The position numbers were made by a program, and so were the translations under genes. From DYRG01 sp041161065 (GTDB taxonomy: Bacteria; Pseudomonadota; Gammaproteobacteria; Beggiatoales; Beggiatoaceae), in the NCBI GenBank assembly GCA_041161065.1, contig JBEAVE010000030.1:101606-165605 (forward strand): 64,000 nucleotides of DNA, in the 5' to 3' direction. The notes beneath the pieces were generated by a model. The model was not told the origin of the DNA. It saw only the letters and a list, made by a program, of their open reading frames with translations, and made no database searches. Positions 35,195-44,050 of the stretch are shown here, in pieces; positions within the stretch are counted from its first letter, which is position 1, and each line of letters begins with the position of its first letter.

Positions 35195-35939
35195 GTTCTG
35201 TTCCTTGTTGAAATTGCTCAATAAATTCTGTTAATAAAATACGTTGTTCACGGGTTAAATCGCGCTTTTCCAATAAATCGGGGCGTTTCAACCATGTTCT
35301 TCCCAACGCTTGTTTCAACCGCCAACGGCGAATTTCTGCGTGATTGCCGTTTAATAAAACCGTTGGAACGCATTGATTTTCATAGATTTCTGGGCGCGTG
35401 TAATGCGGATGATCCAGTAAACCATTGTAAAACGAATCCTCACAAACAGATTGTGCATCGCCCAATGCGTCGGGCAATTGACGCGCCACCGCATCGATGA
35501 CCACCATTGCAGCGGGTTCGCCGCCACTCAACACATAATCACCGATGGAAAGTTCCGCGTCGATGTCGTGTTCAATCAAGCGTTCGTCGATGCCTTCATA
35601 ACGCCCACACACCAAAATCAACGCCGCCTGCGTGGCAAAATCTTGCACAAGTGCTTGATTTAATTGCTTTCCTTGCGGCGATAAATACCACACTTTTGCC
35701 GTTGGTAAGGCGTTTTTTGCGGTGTTAATCGCGTTTCGCAACGGTGGCACTTGCATCACCATGCCGGGTCCGCCGCCAAACGGTCGTTCATCGACCCGTC
35801 GATGTTTATTATCAGAAAAATCTCTTGGATTCCAAAGACTTAATGTTAATAAACCGCGATTTATCGCCCGCGCGGGAATGCCACCGACTTGCAACGCCGC
35901 CAACATTTCTGGAAACAGGGTGATAACCCCAATTTCCAT
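35172..35939 (-). CDS. trmD: tRNA (guanine-N1)-methyltransferase
   Basis: 255 residues with the SPOUT trefoil-knot motifs LVCGRYEGIDERLI and SIGDYVLSGGEPAAMVVIDAVARQLPDALG and the loop HYTRPEIYENQCVPTVLLNGNH. It methylates G37 of tRNAs reading CUN, CCN and CGG codons. Directly downstream of rimM with no gap. Confidence 0.97.
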   Translation of the reverse strand: MEIGVITLFPEMLAALQVGGIPARAINRGLLTLSLWNPRDFSDNKHRRVDERPFGGGPGMVMQVPPLRNAINTAKNALPTAKVWYLSPQGKQLNQALVQDFATQAALILVCGRYEGIDERLIEHDIDAELSIGDYVLSGGEPAAMVVIDAVARQLPDALGDAQSVCEDSFYNGLLDHPHYTRPEIYENQCVPTVLLNGNHAEIRRWRLKQALGRTWLKRPDLLEKRDLTREQRILLTEFIEQFQQGTEHEYHSTT

Positions 35940-36428
35940 CTAAAAATCCGCTGCCCAACGAACGCGCATTTCCTGTTGATTCAAATCGATACGCTCGACA
36001 ACATCGTCCCAAACAAAGGGTAACAATCGCTCACGGTCGGCATTTTTGACCACAATCACATCATTTGCGCCCGTTTCAAACAGTTCTGAAATCTGACCAA
36101 AATCAATGCCTTCGCTATTTATAACGCGCAATCCAATCAAATCCGACCAATAAAATTCATCGGGCGGCAATTTAGGAAGTTGTTCTCGCAAAATACAAAT
36201 ATCGGTTTGTAATAACGCCATTGCTTGATCGCGATCGTCAATCCCTGCTAATTTAGCAATAATGCCTTTTCCCTGCGGTTTTCCGGCTTCTAAATCAATG
36301 CGTTGCCCGTTGATAAGCCAAGGCGTGTATTGCAAAACATTCTCTCGAGGAGAAGTATAAGAAAACACTTTCACCCAGCCTTTCACGCCATACAACCCAC
36401 TGATTGTCCCGATCACCACAGTGGACAT
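35940..36428 (-). CDS. rimM: 16S rRNA processing protein RimM
   Basis: 162 residues. N-terminal beta-barrel GTISGLYGVKGWVKVFSYT and the PRC-barrel C-terminal half with YWSDLIGLRVINSEGIDFGQISELFETGANDVIVV and LLPFVWDDVVERID. It assists 30S head maturation around S19. Third position in the conserved rpsP-rimM-trmD-rplS operon, here three bases after rpsP. Confidence 0.96.
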   Translation of the reverse strand: MSTVVIGTISGLYGVKGWVKVFSYTSPRENVLQYTPWLINGQRIDLEAGKPQGKGIIAKLAGIDDRDQAMALLQTDICILREQLPKLPPDEFYWSDLIGLRVINSEGIDFGQISELFETGANDVIVVKNADRERLLPFVWDDVVERIDLNQQEMRVRWAADF

Positions 36429-36431
36429 AAA

Positions 36432-36698
36432 TTACGCGCTCGGGACGGCGGTGGCGGATTTGCGAGCAACTTTAATGAGTTGCGCGACGCGATCGCTAGT
36501 TTGCACGCCTTTGCTCAACCAAAAATCCGCGCGTTCGAGGTCAATGTGTAATTCTTTGGCTTGTCCTGACGCAACAGGATTGAAAAAACCAATGCGCTCA
36601 ATGCAACGCCCATCGCGGCGACTGCGCGAATCCGTCACTACCACTGTGTAATAAGGGCGTTTTTTTGCACCGCCGCGAGATAAACGAATCGTAACCAT
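36432..36698 (-). CDS. rpsP: 30S ribosomal protein S16
   Basis: 88 residues starting MVTIRLSRGGAKKRPYYTVVVTDSRSRRDGRCIERIGFFNP, the invariant S16 N-terminus. First gene of its operon, with a promoter 77 bases upstream. Confidence 0.98.
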   Translation of the reverse strand: MVTIRLSRGGAKKRPYYTVVVTDSRSRRDGRCIERIGFFNPVASGQAKELHIDLERADFWLSKGVQTSDRVAQLIKVARKSATAVPSA

Positions 36699-36774
36699 AA
36701 CTTTACCTTATGAAAATTGAAAATTCTGCGCCTGCCATCGAGCGAGTTATATCACCCAACAGCTAAAACTCTCT

Positions 36775-36803
36775 ATTTTAACTGACTTTTTTAAGGTTCA
36801 CAA
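36775..36803 (-). promoter_or_regulatory. Sigma-70 promoter of rpsP-rimM-trmD-rplS
   Basis: Minus strand: TTGTGA (36803-36798), 17 bases, TAAAAT (36780-36775). It is the best promoter in the divergent gap between rpsP and the histidine phosphatase gene. Confidence 0.7.
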
Positions 36804-36886
36804 GTCCCAGCCGTCCCCTAAAATATTTCTCCGCGCAATTGCCTCATATCCAGTAAAATGCGCCCTTTTTGCAACGAAGAAACCTT

Positions 36887-37519
36887 ATGTCAGAAACCAG
36901 AATTTTTTTAGTCCGGCATGGAGAAACTGCTTGGAATTTAGAAGGAAGAATGCAAGGACATTTAGACGTTCCTTTGACTGAAATAGGCATTGAACAAGCA
37001 AAAGCCGCCGCCGAAGAACTGAGTGGAATTTCTTTTGATGGGTTTTATTGCAGCGATTTACAACGGGCTTTTCAAACCGCGCAACAAATTAGTTCAAAAA
37101 TAAAACAACCGCCGCAAGCATTATTTGAATTAAGAGAGAGAAACTTGGGTATTTTACAAGGTTTCACCCGCAATGAAGCAATAGAACATTATCCCGACGT
37201 TGTCGATGCGTATTTGAACAACCCCGATTTTGTAATTCCTAAGGGAGAAAGTTCTCGAGATTTCATGCAACGTTGTATTACGATTATCAACCAACTCGCC
37301 AAACAACATTTGAATCAAAACATTTTGATGGTAACGCACGGAGGATTTGTGGGGAATGTGTTGAAATACGTTTTAGAAATCCCAATCAGTGCACCGCGCC
37401 GTTTCAAAGTTCTAAACACTTCAATTAACACCTTTTTGTATAATGAAACCGGTTGGATATTAGAAAGTTGGGGAACATTAAAACACATTGCACGGTGCGG
37501 AGATGTTGATGATATGTGA
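36887..37519 (+). CDS. Histidine phosphatase family protein (GpmB/CobC-like)
   Basis: 210 residues from the ATG at 36887; the TTG six codons earlier is less likely. The catalytic histidine is in FLVRHGETAWNLEGRMQGHLDVPLTEIG, the acid/base region is FELRERNLGILQGF, and the second histidine is MVTHGGFV. The family includes cofactor-dependent phosphoglycerate mutase, alpha-ribazole phosphatase and broad phosphatases; 210 residues and the RNLG motif suit a broad-specificity phosphatase of the GpmB kind. The substrate is not clear. Confidence 0.85.
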   Translation: MSETRIFLVRHGETAWNLEGRMQGHLDVPLTEIGIEQAKAAAEELSGISFDGFYCSDLQRAFQTAQQISSKIKQPPQALFELRERNLGILQGFTRNEAIEHYPDVVDAYLNNPDFVIPKGESSRDFMQRCITIINQLAKQHLNQNILMVTHGGFVGNVLKYVLEIPISAPRRFKVLNTSINTFLYNETGWILESWGTLKHIARCGDVDDM

Positions 37520-38689
37520 TTACAACCCCGCCATTTGACGCGCAAGCTGTTTTTTCAATAAAGAACAATGATCAAACGCGAACAAACCAAGATTTCTTGC
37601 AAGGACAACTGGTTGAAAATCATTAGAAAATAACTTCACTAATCCGTCAGTTAAACGTAATGTTTTATCTACATCTGGATCACGTTTGTTCGCGTAAGTT
37701 TGTAAGAAACTAAGTGATCCAATATCGTTAGGTTGGGTTTTAAGTAAATTGAGAAAAGTGATAATATCTCGCAAACCCAAATTCAAACCTTGACCGCCGA
37801 CGGGGTGAACAATGTGCGCGGCATTTCCCATTAACAATAAACGCGACCGAATAATATCTTTCGTATAACGTAATTTTAGAGGAAAAGCACTACGTTTTCC
37901 GATTTGCACAAATTGCCCTAAACGCCAACCAAATGCGGTTTGTAAAGATTTCAAAAACGCCGCCTCATCTAATTGCAAAAGTGTTTCAACTTGTTCAGGA
38001 GATACCGTCCACACTAGGGCGTAACGGTTTTCACGCATCGGTAATAATGCGAGAGGACCTGTATTGGTAAAACGTTCAAAAGCGTGGTTATATTTGGGAT
38101 TTGACGGGGTTACATTTGCAATGATTGCCGTTTGTTGATAATCATGGGTTTCAAAGGGAATATTGAGGGTTTGATAAAGAGAGGATTGTCCACCGTCAGC
38201 CAAAATGACCAATTTTGTTTTAAGAAACTGCCCATTTTTGAGTTGTAATTCTGTTTCATTATTGGCGTTTAATTTCAAATCCACAACGGTTTCTGGCGCA
38301 ATTAAATCAACGGTGGTTTGTGTTTGTAATAAACGCTGTAAAGTAAAACCGAGCAACTTTGCTTCGATAACAAATCCCAGCGCGTTTTTTTGAATATCGG
38401 CGGCACAAAGGTGGGCTGCGCCAAAATGTCCGCGATCTGAAATATGAATATGTTGAATCGGGGTGGCGATGCGTGAAATATCTACTTGATTATCAAGATA
38501 AAATTTCCAAGAACCATACGATAATGCAATCACTCGATCATCGTAATGAGTGGTTTGCGCATCGCGGGCGGCGGGGGGAGCGAACGGCGCAGTTTCCACC
38601 AAAGCCGTGCGGATTTGCCGCCGATGCAACGCCCACGCAAGGCTCAATCCCGTTAAGCCGCCACCCACGATAACTATTTCATAACACAT
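37520..38689 (-). CDS. ubiH: 2-octaprenyl-6-methoxyphenol hydroxylase UbiH
   Basis: 389 residues, FAD aromatic hydroxylase: VIVGGGLTGLSLAWAL (Rossmann GxGxxG), the UbiH-specific RVIALSYGSWKFY and HISDRGHFGA segments, DG motif ILADGGQSS, and GNAAHIVHPVGGQGLNLGLRD as the FAD/ribityl site. It hydroxylates the ubiquinone ring, probably in a Ubi complex at the inner membrane. Ten bases downstream of dksA and convergent with the phosphatase gene, with no gap between their stop codons. Confidence 0.92.
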   Translation of the reverse strand: MCYEIVIVGGGLTGLSLAWALHRRQIRTALVETAPFAPPAARDAQTTHYDDRVIALSYGSWKFYLDNQVDISRIATPIQHIHISDRGHFGAAHLCAADIQKNALGFVIEAKLLGFTLQRLLQTQTTVDLIAPETVVDLKLNANNETELQLKNGQFLKTKLVILADGGQSSLYQTLNIPFETHDYQQTAIIANVTPSNPKYNHAFERFTNTGPLALLPMRENRYALVWTVSPEQVETLLQLDEAAFLKSLQTAFGWRLGQFVQIGKRSAFPLKLRYTKDIIRSRLLLMGNAAHIVHPVGGQGLNLGLRDIITFLNLLKTQPNDIGSLSFLQTYANKRDPDVDKTLRLTDGLVKLFSNDFQPVVLARNLGLFAFDHCSLLKKQLARQMAGL

Positions 38690-38699
38690 TGTTTTAACT

Positions 38700-39128
38700 C
38701 TAAATCATGGTTTGTTTTTCGCGTTGTTCATCGAGTGTTTTGCAATCGATACATTTGGACGCGGTGGGTCGAGCTTCCAGTCGCCGCAGCCCGATTTCAA
38801 TGCCGCAGCCTTCGCAATAACCGTATTCGCCGCTGTCAATTTTCTTAAGAGATTCATCAATTTTGCGGATTAATTTCAACTCGCGGTCGCGGGTGCGCAA
38901 CTCGATGGCGAAACCTTCTTCTTGGGTCGCGCGGTCGTTTGGATCGGGAAAATTGGTCGCCTCGTCCTGCATATGGTGAACCGTGCGTTCCATATCGTCC
39001 AACAATTGTTTTTTCCAATTGAGCAATATTTGGCGAAAATGCTCAAATTGCGCGTCATTCATGTATTCTTCGTCGGCGGCGGGCTGATAGCTGGGCACGC
39101 CATAAGTTTGTTCTGGCACGATATACAT
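38700..39128 (-). CDS. dksA: RNA polymerase-binding transcription factor DksA
   Basis: 142 residues from the ATG at 39128, preceded by AAGGAG; an earlier in-frame start lacks support. The coiled-coil tip keeps the functional DPNDRA acid pair and alanine (equivalents of D71, D74, A76), so it is a true DksA rather than a TraR-like paralogue. The four-cysteine zinc finger CEGCG...SKCIDC is complete. It binds the RNA polymerase secondary channel and, with ppGpp, regulates rRNA and amino-acid promoters. Confidence 0.97.
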   Translation of the reverse strand: MYIVPEQTYGVPSYQPAADEEYMNDAQFEHFRQILLNWKKQLLDDMERTVHHMQDEATNFPDPNDRATQEEGFAIELRTRDRELKLIRKIDESLKKIDSGEYGYCEGCGIEIGLRRLEARPTASKCIDCKTLDEQREKQTMI

Positions 39129-39204
39129 CTCCTTAATGAGCCTTGCGAATAAAAAATCCGTGACGTATAACAAAAAAAATCACTTTTTGCAAGTTTTCAA
39201 CCCA

Positions 39205-39966
39205 CTATTTTCGCAACATTTGCCCAGTTCCTTTGCGCCGACACAACACAATTTCACTCAACACAGAAAGCGCAATTTCCTCTGGTGTTTGCGCACCCAA
39301 ATCTAATCCAGCGGGCGCATAAATTCTCGGCAGGGTTTTCTTATCGCAGGTTTCTAATAATAAAGCCGCCCGTTTTCTACTCGCAATAACCGCAATATGA
39401 TGCACCGTTGTACTCAATATTGCTTTCAACAATTGACTATCATTAATGTGCAAAGTTGCAATCACAACATAATCAATATTTTTCATTTGTGAAAGACAAT
39501 CTTCTAATCGCCCGTTCAATACTTTAGTTGCGCATGAAAAAAAAGCCTGATCCGCTTCTTGATCAAAAATATTCACGTTAAAACCTAAAGTTACTGCAAA
39601 TTCACATAATACTTGCGCCAAACGATTATGCCCAAAAATCCACAAGGTAGGTTGAGGAATTATGGGTTCAATAAAAACCTGCATTTCTCCACCACACGCC
39701 ATACCTTCCTCTAATTTTTCTGCCTTCATTTGCACGTCAATTAACGCCGTTGTTTCTTTAGCCAAACATTTCAAGGCTTCTTCACGAATTAAGGCTTCTG
39801 CACAACCGCCACCCACCCAACCATAAACAACATCACCAACCTGATTAATAATCGCTTTTGCAGCAGGTTTTGCAGAGGAAGAACCCACTATTTTTACAAC
39901 CGTTGCAATCGCAAAAGGTTCTGGTTTATTTTGTAATTCAGTAACCACCTTAAAAAAATCTTTCAT
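39205..39966 (-). CDS. XdhC/CoxI-family protein
   Basis: 253 residues. The N-terminal XdhC/CoxI domain (about 10-90, IATVVKIVGSSSAKPAAKAII, YGWVGGGCAEALIREEAL) and the C-terminal Rossmann-like XdhC_C domain (LWIFGHNRLAQVLCEFAVTLGFNVNIFD) are both present. It ends with the family's YAPAGLDLGAQTPEEIALSVLSEI. XdhC proteins bind and sulfurylate molybdenum cofactor and hand it to xanthine-dehydrogenase-type enzymes. No such hydroxylase is in the window. Its start codon overlaps the phytochrome stop by four bases (ATGA), so the two are translated together. Confidence 0.92.
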   Translation of the reverse strand: MKDFFKVVTELQNKPEPFAIATVVKIVGSSSAKPAAKAIINQVGDVVYGWVGGGCAEALIREEALKCLAKETTALIDVQMKAEKLEEGMACGGEMQVFIEPIIPQPTLWIFGHNRLAQVLCEFAVTLGFNVNIFDQEADQAFFSCATKVLNGRLEDCLSQMKNIDYVVIATLHINDSQLLKAILSTTVHHIAVIASRKRAALLLETCDKKTLPRIYAPAGLDLGAQTPEEIALSVLSEIVLCRRKGTGQMLRK

Positions 39967-42920
39967 AAATAATTTGCCAATAAATTGCGTAACTGACTAA
40001 TTTCAAAATTCTTCGCTAATCGTTCAATTTCACAAATCAATCCCGTCAAATGCGAATAATTTGTTAAATGCTGCATTTCCTCATCAATATTAGAAATATC
40101 ACCAACCCTAACTAATTCGGCAATATTTTTTAAGATTGCTAACACTTCAATCGATAATTCTTCTTTTTTAGGAAAGACCGCATTATTTTCTAAATTAGAA
40201 TCATTTTCTTCATAAATCCATTCTAATTTCAAATGAGTTTGTAATATATTTAGAATTTCTGTTAATTTAACCGGTTTTTTAATGAACGCATCACAACCAG
40301 CATTAAAACTATTTTGATGATCTTCCTCAAAAACACTCGCCGACATAGCAATTATAATAACAGATTTTCCACACGATAATGCTCTAATTTTTCGGGTGGT
40401 TTCAAACCCATCTGGATAAGGCATCACCAAATCAATAAAAATAACTTCAGGTTGCCAACTTTGAAAAAGGTTAATTGCCTCTTTTCCATTATCAACGGTT
40501 TCTATTTGAAAATGAAGTGGCATTAATAACCGCTTGAGAACAGACAAGTTTTCCGCACGATCATCGACAATTAAAATCTTATAAGGCAATCCATTTGATC
40601 GAGGACGATAGCTTTCTATGATTCGATGATTTTTTTCTTTATTTTCTATGATAGAACCCAAAGGTAATGGAATTTGAATATTAAAACAAGTTCCTATACC
40701 GATTGTACTCTTAAAGTGTATTTGACCATTCATTAAAGTAACGAGTTTTTCTGTAATTGATAATCCTAACCCAGTTCCTTGCGCCCGATAATTACTATCT
40801 CCTACCTGATAAAAGGGTTGAAAAATCTTATCTTGTTCCTCAATGGGAATACCGATTCCTGTATCTTCTATTTCAAAAGAAACCTGATTATTTTGATAAG
40901 ATACCTTAAAATTAATACCGCCATGTTCTGTAAATTTAATGGCATTTCCTAAAAAGTTAATTAGGATTTGTCGTAGCCGTTTTTCATCACCGTGTAAAAC
41001 AACAGGCAAATTAGATTTCTTTTCATATAAGAAACTTAAATGTTTTTGGGCGGCACGAATTTCAAATAATTTGACCAAATTTTCAATTAAATGCTCAAAC
41101 TGAAAATCAATTGGACAAATCTCCATTGTATGCGCTTCAATTTTTGAAAAATCCAATACATCTTCAATTAAACTTAAAAGGTATTCTCCACTATGTTGAA
41201 TTACCCCAATATCCTCTCGATGTAAATTCCCTAAACTATGGTCTCTTAATAAGATTTGCGTATAACCTAGAATAGCGTTCAAAGGCGTTCGTAGTTCATG
41301 GCTCATATTAGCGAGAAATGCACTTTTTGCTTGATTAGCTGCTTCTGCTTGTTCTTTCGCTTTTTCTAAGGCTTGTTGATTATCTCGCATTAAACGATTT
41401 TGAATTTCTAGCTCAACCTGTTTAGCTTGTAATGTTTTGATGAGTTTTTGTAATTTTAGTTCCGCTACATTTCTGGCGGCAATGTGACGTAAGTTAATCA
41501 AATCTTTCGCATTATTTATTTCATGCTTATCCCATGCTTTAGATTTTAATTTGACCGTTTCTTTCCATGTTTCAAAAGCCTTTTTCGGGGAGCTTTCTTC
41601 ATTAAAATTGTATCCCCATTTTCTTTCAAAAATGGCTTCTGGACGAAACCAAATAATACAATCTTTAAAACTATCATTTAAAGCAAGCATAATGATACCA
41701 CAACCCGTTTCTTTGAAATCCAATGAAGGCGGATATAAAACAGGTAAACTATCCGTATAAAAAAGAGGAAAATATATTTCTGGATTTAACCATTTTAATA
41801 ACTCTTTTATTTGGTTTTCTTTAGGCGTTTTTCCATAAGAAACGAGATGTCCATCAAAACAAACTGAAACCCCTTCAGCGTGCACCGATTTTAACAATAA
41901 TTCACCATAACTAATTAAAACGCTCAGAAAGTTTGTATTGCTTCGAGATAACATATCAAATAAATAAGAACGCACTGATTTGAATGCTAGAATTTCGCGG
42001 TACATTTTGCTTTCTTTAAGCGCAATTAAATTGACCGATGTAGATTGTGCTAGTAATTCTAAGGTGGAGCGTGTTTGATAGGAAATGAAACGGGGTTTTG
42101 TACTGTGACAAACAATCAATCCCCATAAGTTTTTCTCGGCGCGTAAAGGAATACTTAAACTGGTAGAAACTTGCATTTTCTTCAAATAATCACAATGAGC
42201 TTTTGAAACTCCTCTTAATAACATTAAACTTAGATCAATTGGTTGATTTGTTCTAGGATTAATTTGAGGAATAAGATAGGAAGGCTCAGCTCCAGAATCA
42301 ACAATTAAACGGAAAGGAATCGCATCATATAATAATCTTACTGGCATTGGAATATCTTGTGCTGGAAAATACAAATTCAAATAACTTTGCAAATGAGGTT
42401 GCTTAGATTCTGCAATCACCAATCCATTCCATTTTTCATCAAACTGATAAATCAAAACCCGATCAAAATTTCCTAATTCTTTAATTTCATGTGAAATAAA
42501 AAAAGCTAGATTTTCAATATGATGCAAATGCCGCATTCTCGATAATAATAAGCGAGCACGTTGGGTATGCTGAGTTGTTAATAACTCTTCATTATCGGGT
42601 TCTAATTCAATAATCAATCCGTCGGATTGGCGATAGAGAAACGCATTTAAGTTTTGAATGCGTAAAGGACTAATCAAATTAAGCTCTTCTTCATTTGGTA
42701 AGGGTAATAGTTTTGGAAAGGAAGTTGCTCCAAAAATATGGGTTAAATTTTGCCCCAATAACATTTCAGGAGAAACCCCTAATATTCCTTCACTATTATC
42801 GCTCACTTGTATAATTTTCAATTGATCATCAACAACCATCAACATACCATGCGGTTGAATATAGTTCAAATTATGAATTGAAATGTTTTCGCAATTATGA
42901 AAAGTAGATTGTGCAGGCAT
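39963..42920 (-). CDS. Bacteriophytochrome hybrid histidine kinase (PAS-GAF-PHY-HK-REC)
   Basis: 985 residues from the ATG at 42920, which has AGAGGTGA just upstream; a GTG three codons earlier lies inside that site. The biliverdin-binding cysteine is Cys10 in HNCENISIHNLNYIQPHG, the classic bacteriophytochrome signature. The GAF domain has FPAQDIP (family PASDIP) and the chromophore histidine His242 in RGVSKAHCDYLKKM. PHY is recognisable from SSPKKAFETWKETVKLKSKAW (family PRxSF tongue). A coiled linker leads to HisKA with His541 (NMSHELRTPLNAILGY), HATPase (NFLGNAIKFTEHGG; DTGIGIP; GTGLGLSI), a receiver with Asp830 (FIDLVMPYPDG), and a ~90-residue helical tail. It should sense red/far-red light. 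No heme oxygenase for biliverdin synthesis is nearby. Confidence 0.93.
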   Translation of the reverse strand: MPAQSTFHNCENISIHNLNYIQPHGMLMVVDDQLKIIQVSDNSEGILGVSPEMLLGQNLTHIFGATSFPKLLPLPNEEELNLISPLRIQNLNAFLYRQSDGLIIELEPDNEELLTTQHTQRARLLLSRMRHLHHIENLAFFISHEIKELGNFDRVLIYQFDEKWNGLVIAESKQPHLQSYLNLYFPAQDIPMPVRLLYDAIPFRLIVDSGAEPSYLIPQINPRTNQPIDLSLMLLRGVSKAHCDYLKKMQVSTSLSIPLRAEKNLWGLIVCHSTKPRFISYQTRSTLELLAQSTSVNLIALKESKMYREILAFKSVRSYLFDMLSRSNTNFLSVLISYGELLLKSVHAEGVSVCFDGHLVSYGKTPKENQIKELLKWLNPEIYFPLFYTDSLPVLYPPSLDFKETGCGIIMLALNDSFKDCIIWFRPEAIFERKWGYNFNEESSPKKAFETWKETVKLKSKAWDKHEINNAKDLINLRHIAARNVAELKLQKLIKTLQAKQVELEIQNRLMRDNQQALEKAKEQAEAANQAKSAFLANMSHELRTPLNAILGYTQILLRDHSLGNLHREDIGVIQHSGEYLLSLIEDVLDFSKIEAHTMEICPIDFQFEHLIENLVKLFEIRAAQKHLSFLYEKKSNLPVVLHGDEKRLRQILINFLGNAIKFTEHGGINFKVSYQNNQVSFEIEDTGIGIPIEEQDKIFQPFYQVGDSNYRAQGTGLGLSITEKLVTLMNGQIHFKSTIGIGTCFNIQIPLPLGSIIENKEKNHRIIESYRPRSNGLPYKILIVDDRAENLSVLKRLLMPLHFQIETVDNGKEAINLFQSWQPEVIFIDLVMPYPDGFETTRKIRALSCGKSVIIIAMSASVFEEDHQNSFNAGCDAFIKKPVKLTEILNILQTHLKLEWIYEENDSNLENNAVFPKKEELSIEVLAILKNIAELVRVGDISNIDEEMQHLTNYSHLTGLICEIERLAKNFEISQLRNLLANYL

Positions 42921-43062
42921 TCTAATCACCTCTATTTATTTTCTCCAACGACATATTTTGCCGTAATTAAAAGAATTTCTCACCTAAATTATTGGTGACA
43001 TCATTTGAATTATTCAAAATTATCGAAATTTAGTTGAATAATCTGGTGGTTATGTAAAAAAA

Positions 43063-43089
43063 TTAGCACTCGTCACCAAAGAGTGCTAA
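43063..43089. promoter_or_regulatory. CIRCE element (HrcA operator) upstream of rpoH
   Basis: TTAGCACTC (43063-43071), nine-base spacer, GAGTGCTAA (43081-43089): an exact match to the CIRCE consensus, 36 bases before the rpoH ATG. HrcA bound here would block rpoH transcription until heat titrates GroEL away. Two further inverted repeats lie upstream in the same gap: TCACC-N9-GGTGA (42980-42998) and TTTGAAT-T-ATTCAAA (43004-43018). Confidence 0.93.
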
Positions 43090-43124
43090 AATAATCGAAA
43101 ATAACGTGAATGGGAGGTTTAATT

Positions 43125-44006
43125 ATGAATAGCAATCAAACATTATCAATGAATATCAAAGGCTTAACGACCATTTCGGAAGAAAGCATTGACCGTTACA
43201 CGCAAACCGTGCGCGCCATTTCCACGCTGACAGAGGGAGAAGAACGCGAATTAGCTGAGCGTTTCTATAATGAAAATGATCTTGATGCTGCGCGTAAATT
43301 GGTGGTTTCTCATTTGCGTTTCGTGCTTTATATTGCGCAGGGTTATCGGGGTTATGGTTTGCCATTAGCGGATTTAGTGCAAGAAGGTAATATTGGTTTA
43401 ATGAAAGCCGTGAAACGTTTTAATCCAAATGTGGGTGTGCGATTGGTTTCATTTGCAGTGCATTGGATTCGAGCAGAAATCCATGAATTTATTTTGAAGA
43501 ACTGGCGAATTGTAAAAGTTGCAACAACCAAAGCACAACGCAAATTATTCTTCAATTTACGTAGTGCAAAGAAACGCTTAGGTTGGTTATCGCATAAAGA
43601 AGTTGAAACAGTGGCTAGTGATTTAGGGGTTTCAACAAAAGAAGTCCTAGAAATGGAAAAACGTTTAAGTAGTTATGATACTTCTTTTGATATGCCTGTT
43701 GATGCAGATGATGAAGATGATCAAAACTTTTCTCCATCAGCTTACCTAGAAGATAACCGTTATGATCCCGCTATTTTAATTGAGCAAGTTGAATGGGAAA
43801 CACAGCGCGATTTACAGCTATTACAAAGTGTAGAAAAATTAGATGAACGCAGTAAGCATATTTTAGAGAAACGTTGGTTGAATGATGACGATAAAACGAC
43901 ATTACAAGAATTAGCGGATCATTATCAAGTGTCTGCGGAAAGAATTCGCCAAATTGAAAATAGCGCGATGAAGAAAATTCGCAAACAAATGACCCTGCTT
44001 GCCTAA
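43125..44006 (+). CDS. rpoH: RNA polymerase sigma-32 factor RpoH
   Basis: 293 residues from the ATG at 43125, which has GGGAGG nine bases upstream; an in-frame ORF start five codons earlier is not used. Region 2 (ARKLVVSHLRFVLYIAQGYRGYGLPLADLVQEGNIGL, then VSFAVHWIRAEIHEFILKNWR) is that of RpoH. The RpoH box QRKLFFNLR and region 4 helix-turn-helix (YQVSAERIRQIENSAMKKIR) confirm the assignment. It directs heat-shock transcription. ftsYEX, the usual neighbours, are absent; it is divergent from the phytochrome gene and has its own terminator. Confidence 0.97.
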   Translation: MNSNQTLSMNIKGLTTISEESIDRYTQTVRAISTLTEGEERELAERFYNENDLDAARKLVVSHLRFVLYIAQGYRGYGLPLADLVQEGNIGLMKAVKRFNPNVGVRLVSFAVHWIRAEIHEFILKNWRIVKVATTKAQRKLFFNLRSAKKRLGWLSHKEVETVASDLGVSTKEVLEMEKRLSSYDTSFDMPVDADDEDDQNFSPSAYLEDNRYDPAILIEQVEWETQRDLQLLQSVEKLDERSKHILEKRWLNDDDKTTLQELADHYQVSAERIRQIENSAMKKIRKQMTLLA

Positions 44007-44013
44007 TCAACTT

Positions 44014-44050
44014 AAAACCTCTCATTGTGAAGAATAATGGGAGGTTTTTT
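44014..44050. terminator. Bidirectional terminator between rpoH and gspM
   Basis: AAAACCTCTCATT (44014-44026), loop, AATGGGAGGTTTT (44035-44047), then T to 44050. The stem is flanked by A-run and T-run, so it can terminate rpoH (plus) and the dnaB-gspM operon (minus). The distal arm touches the gspM stop codon. Confidence 0.9.
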
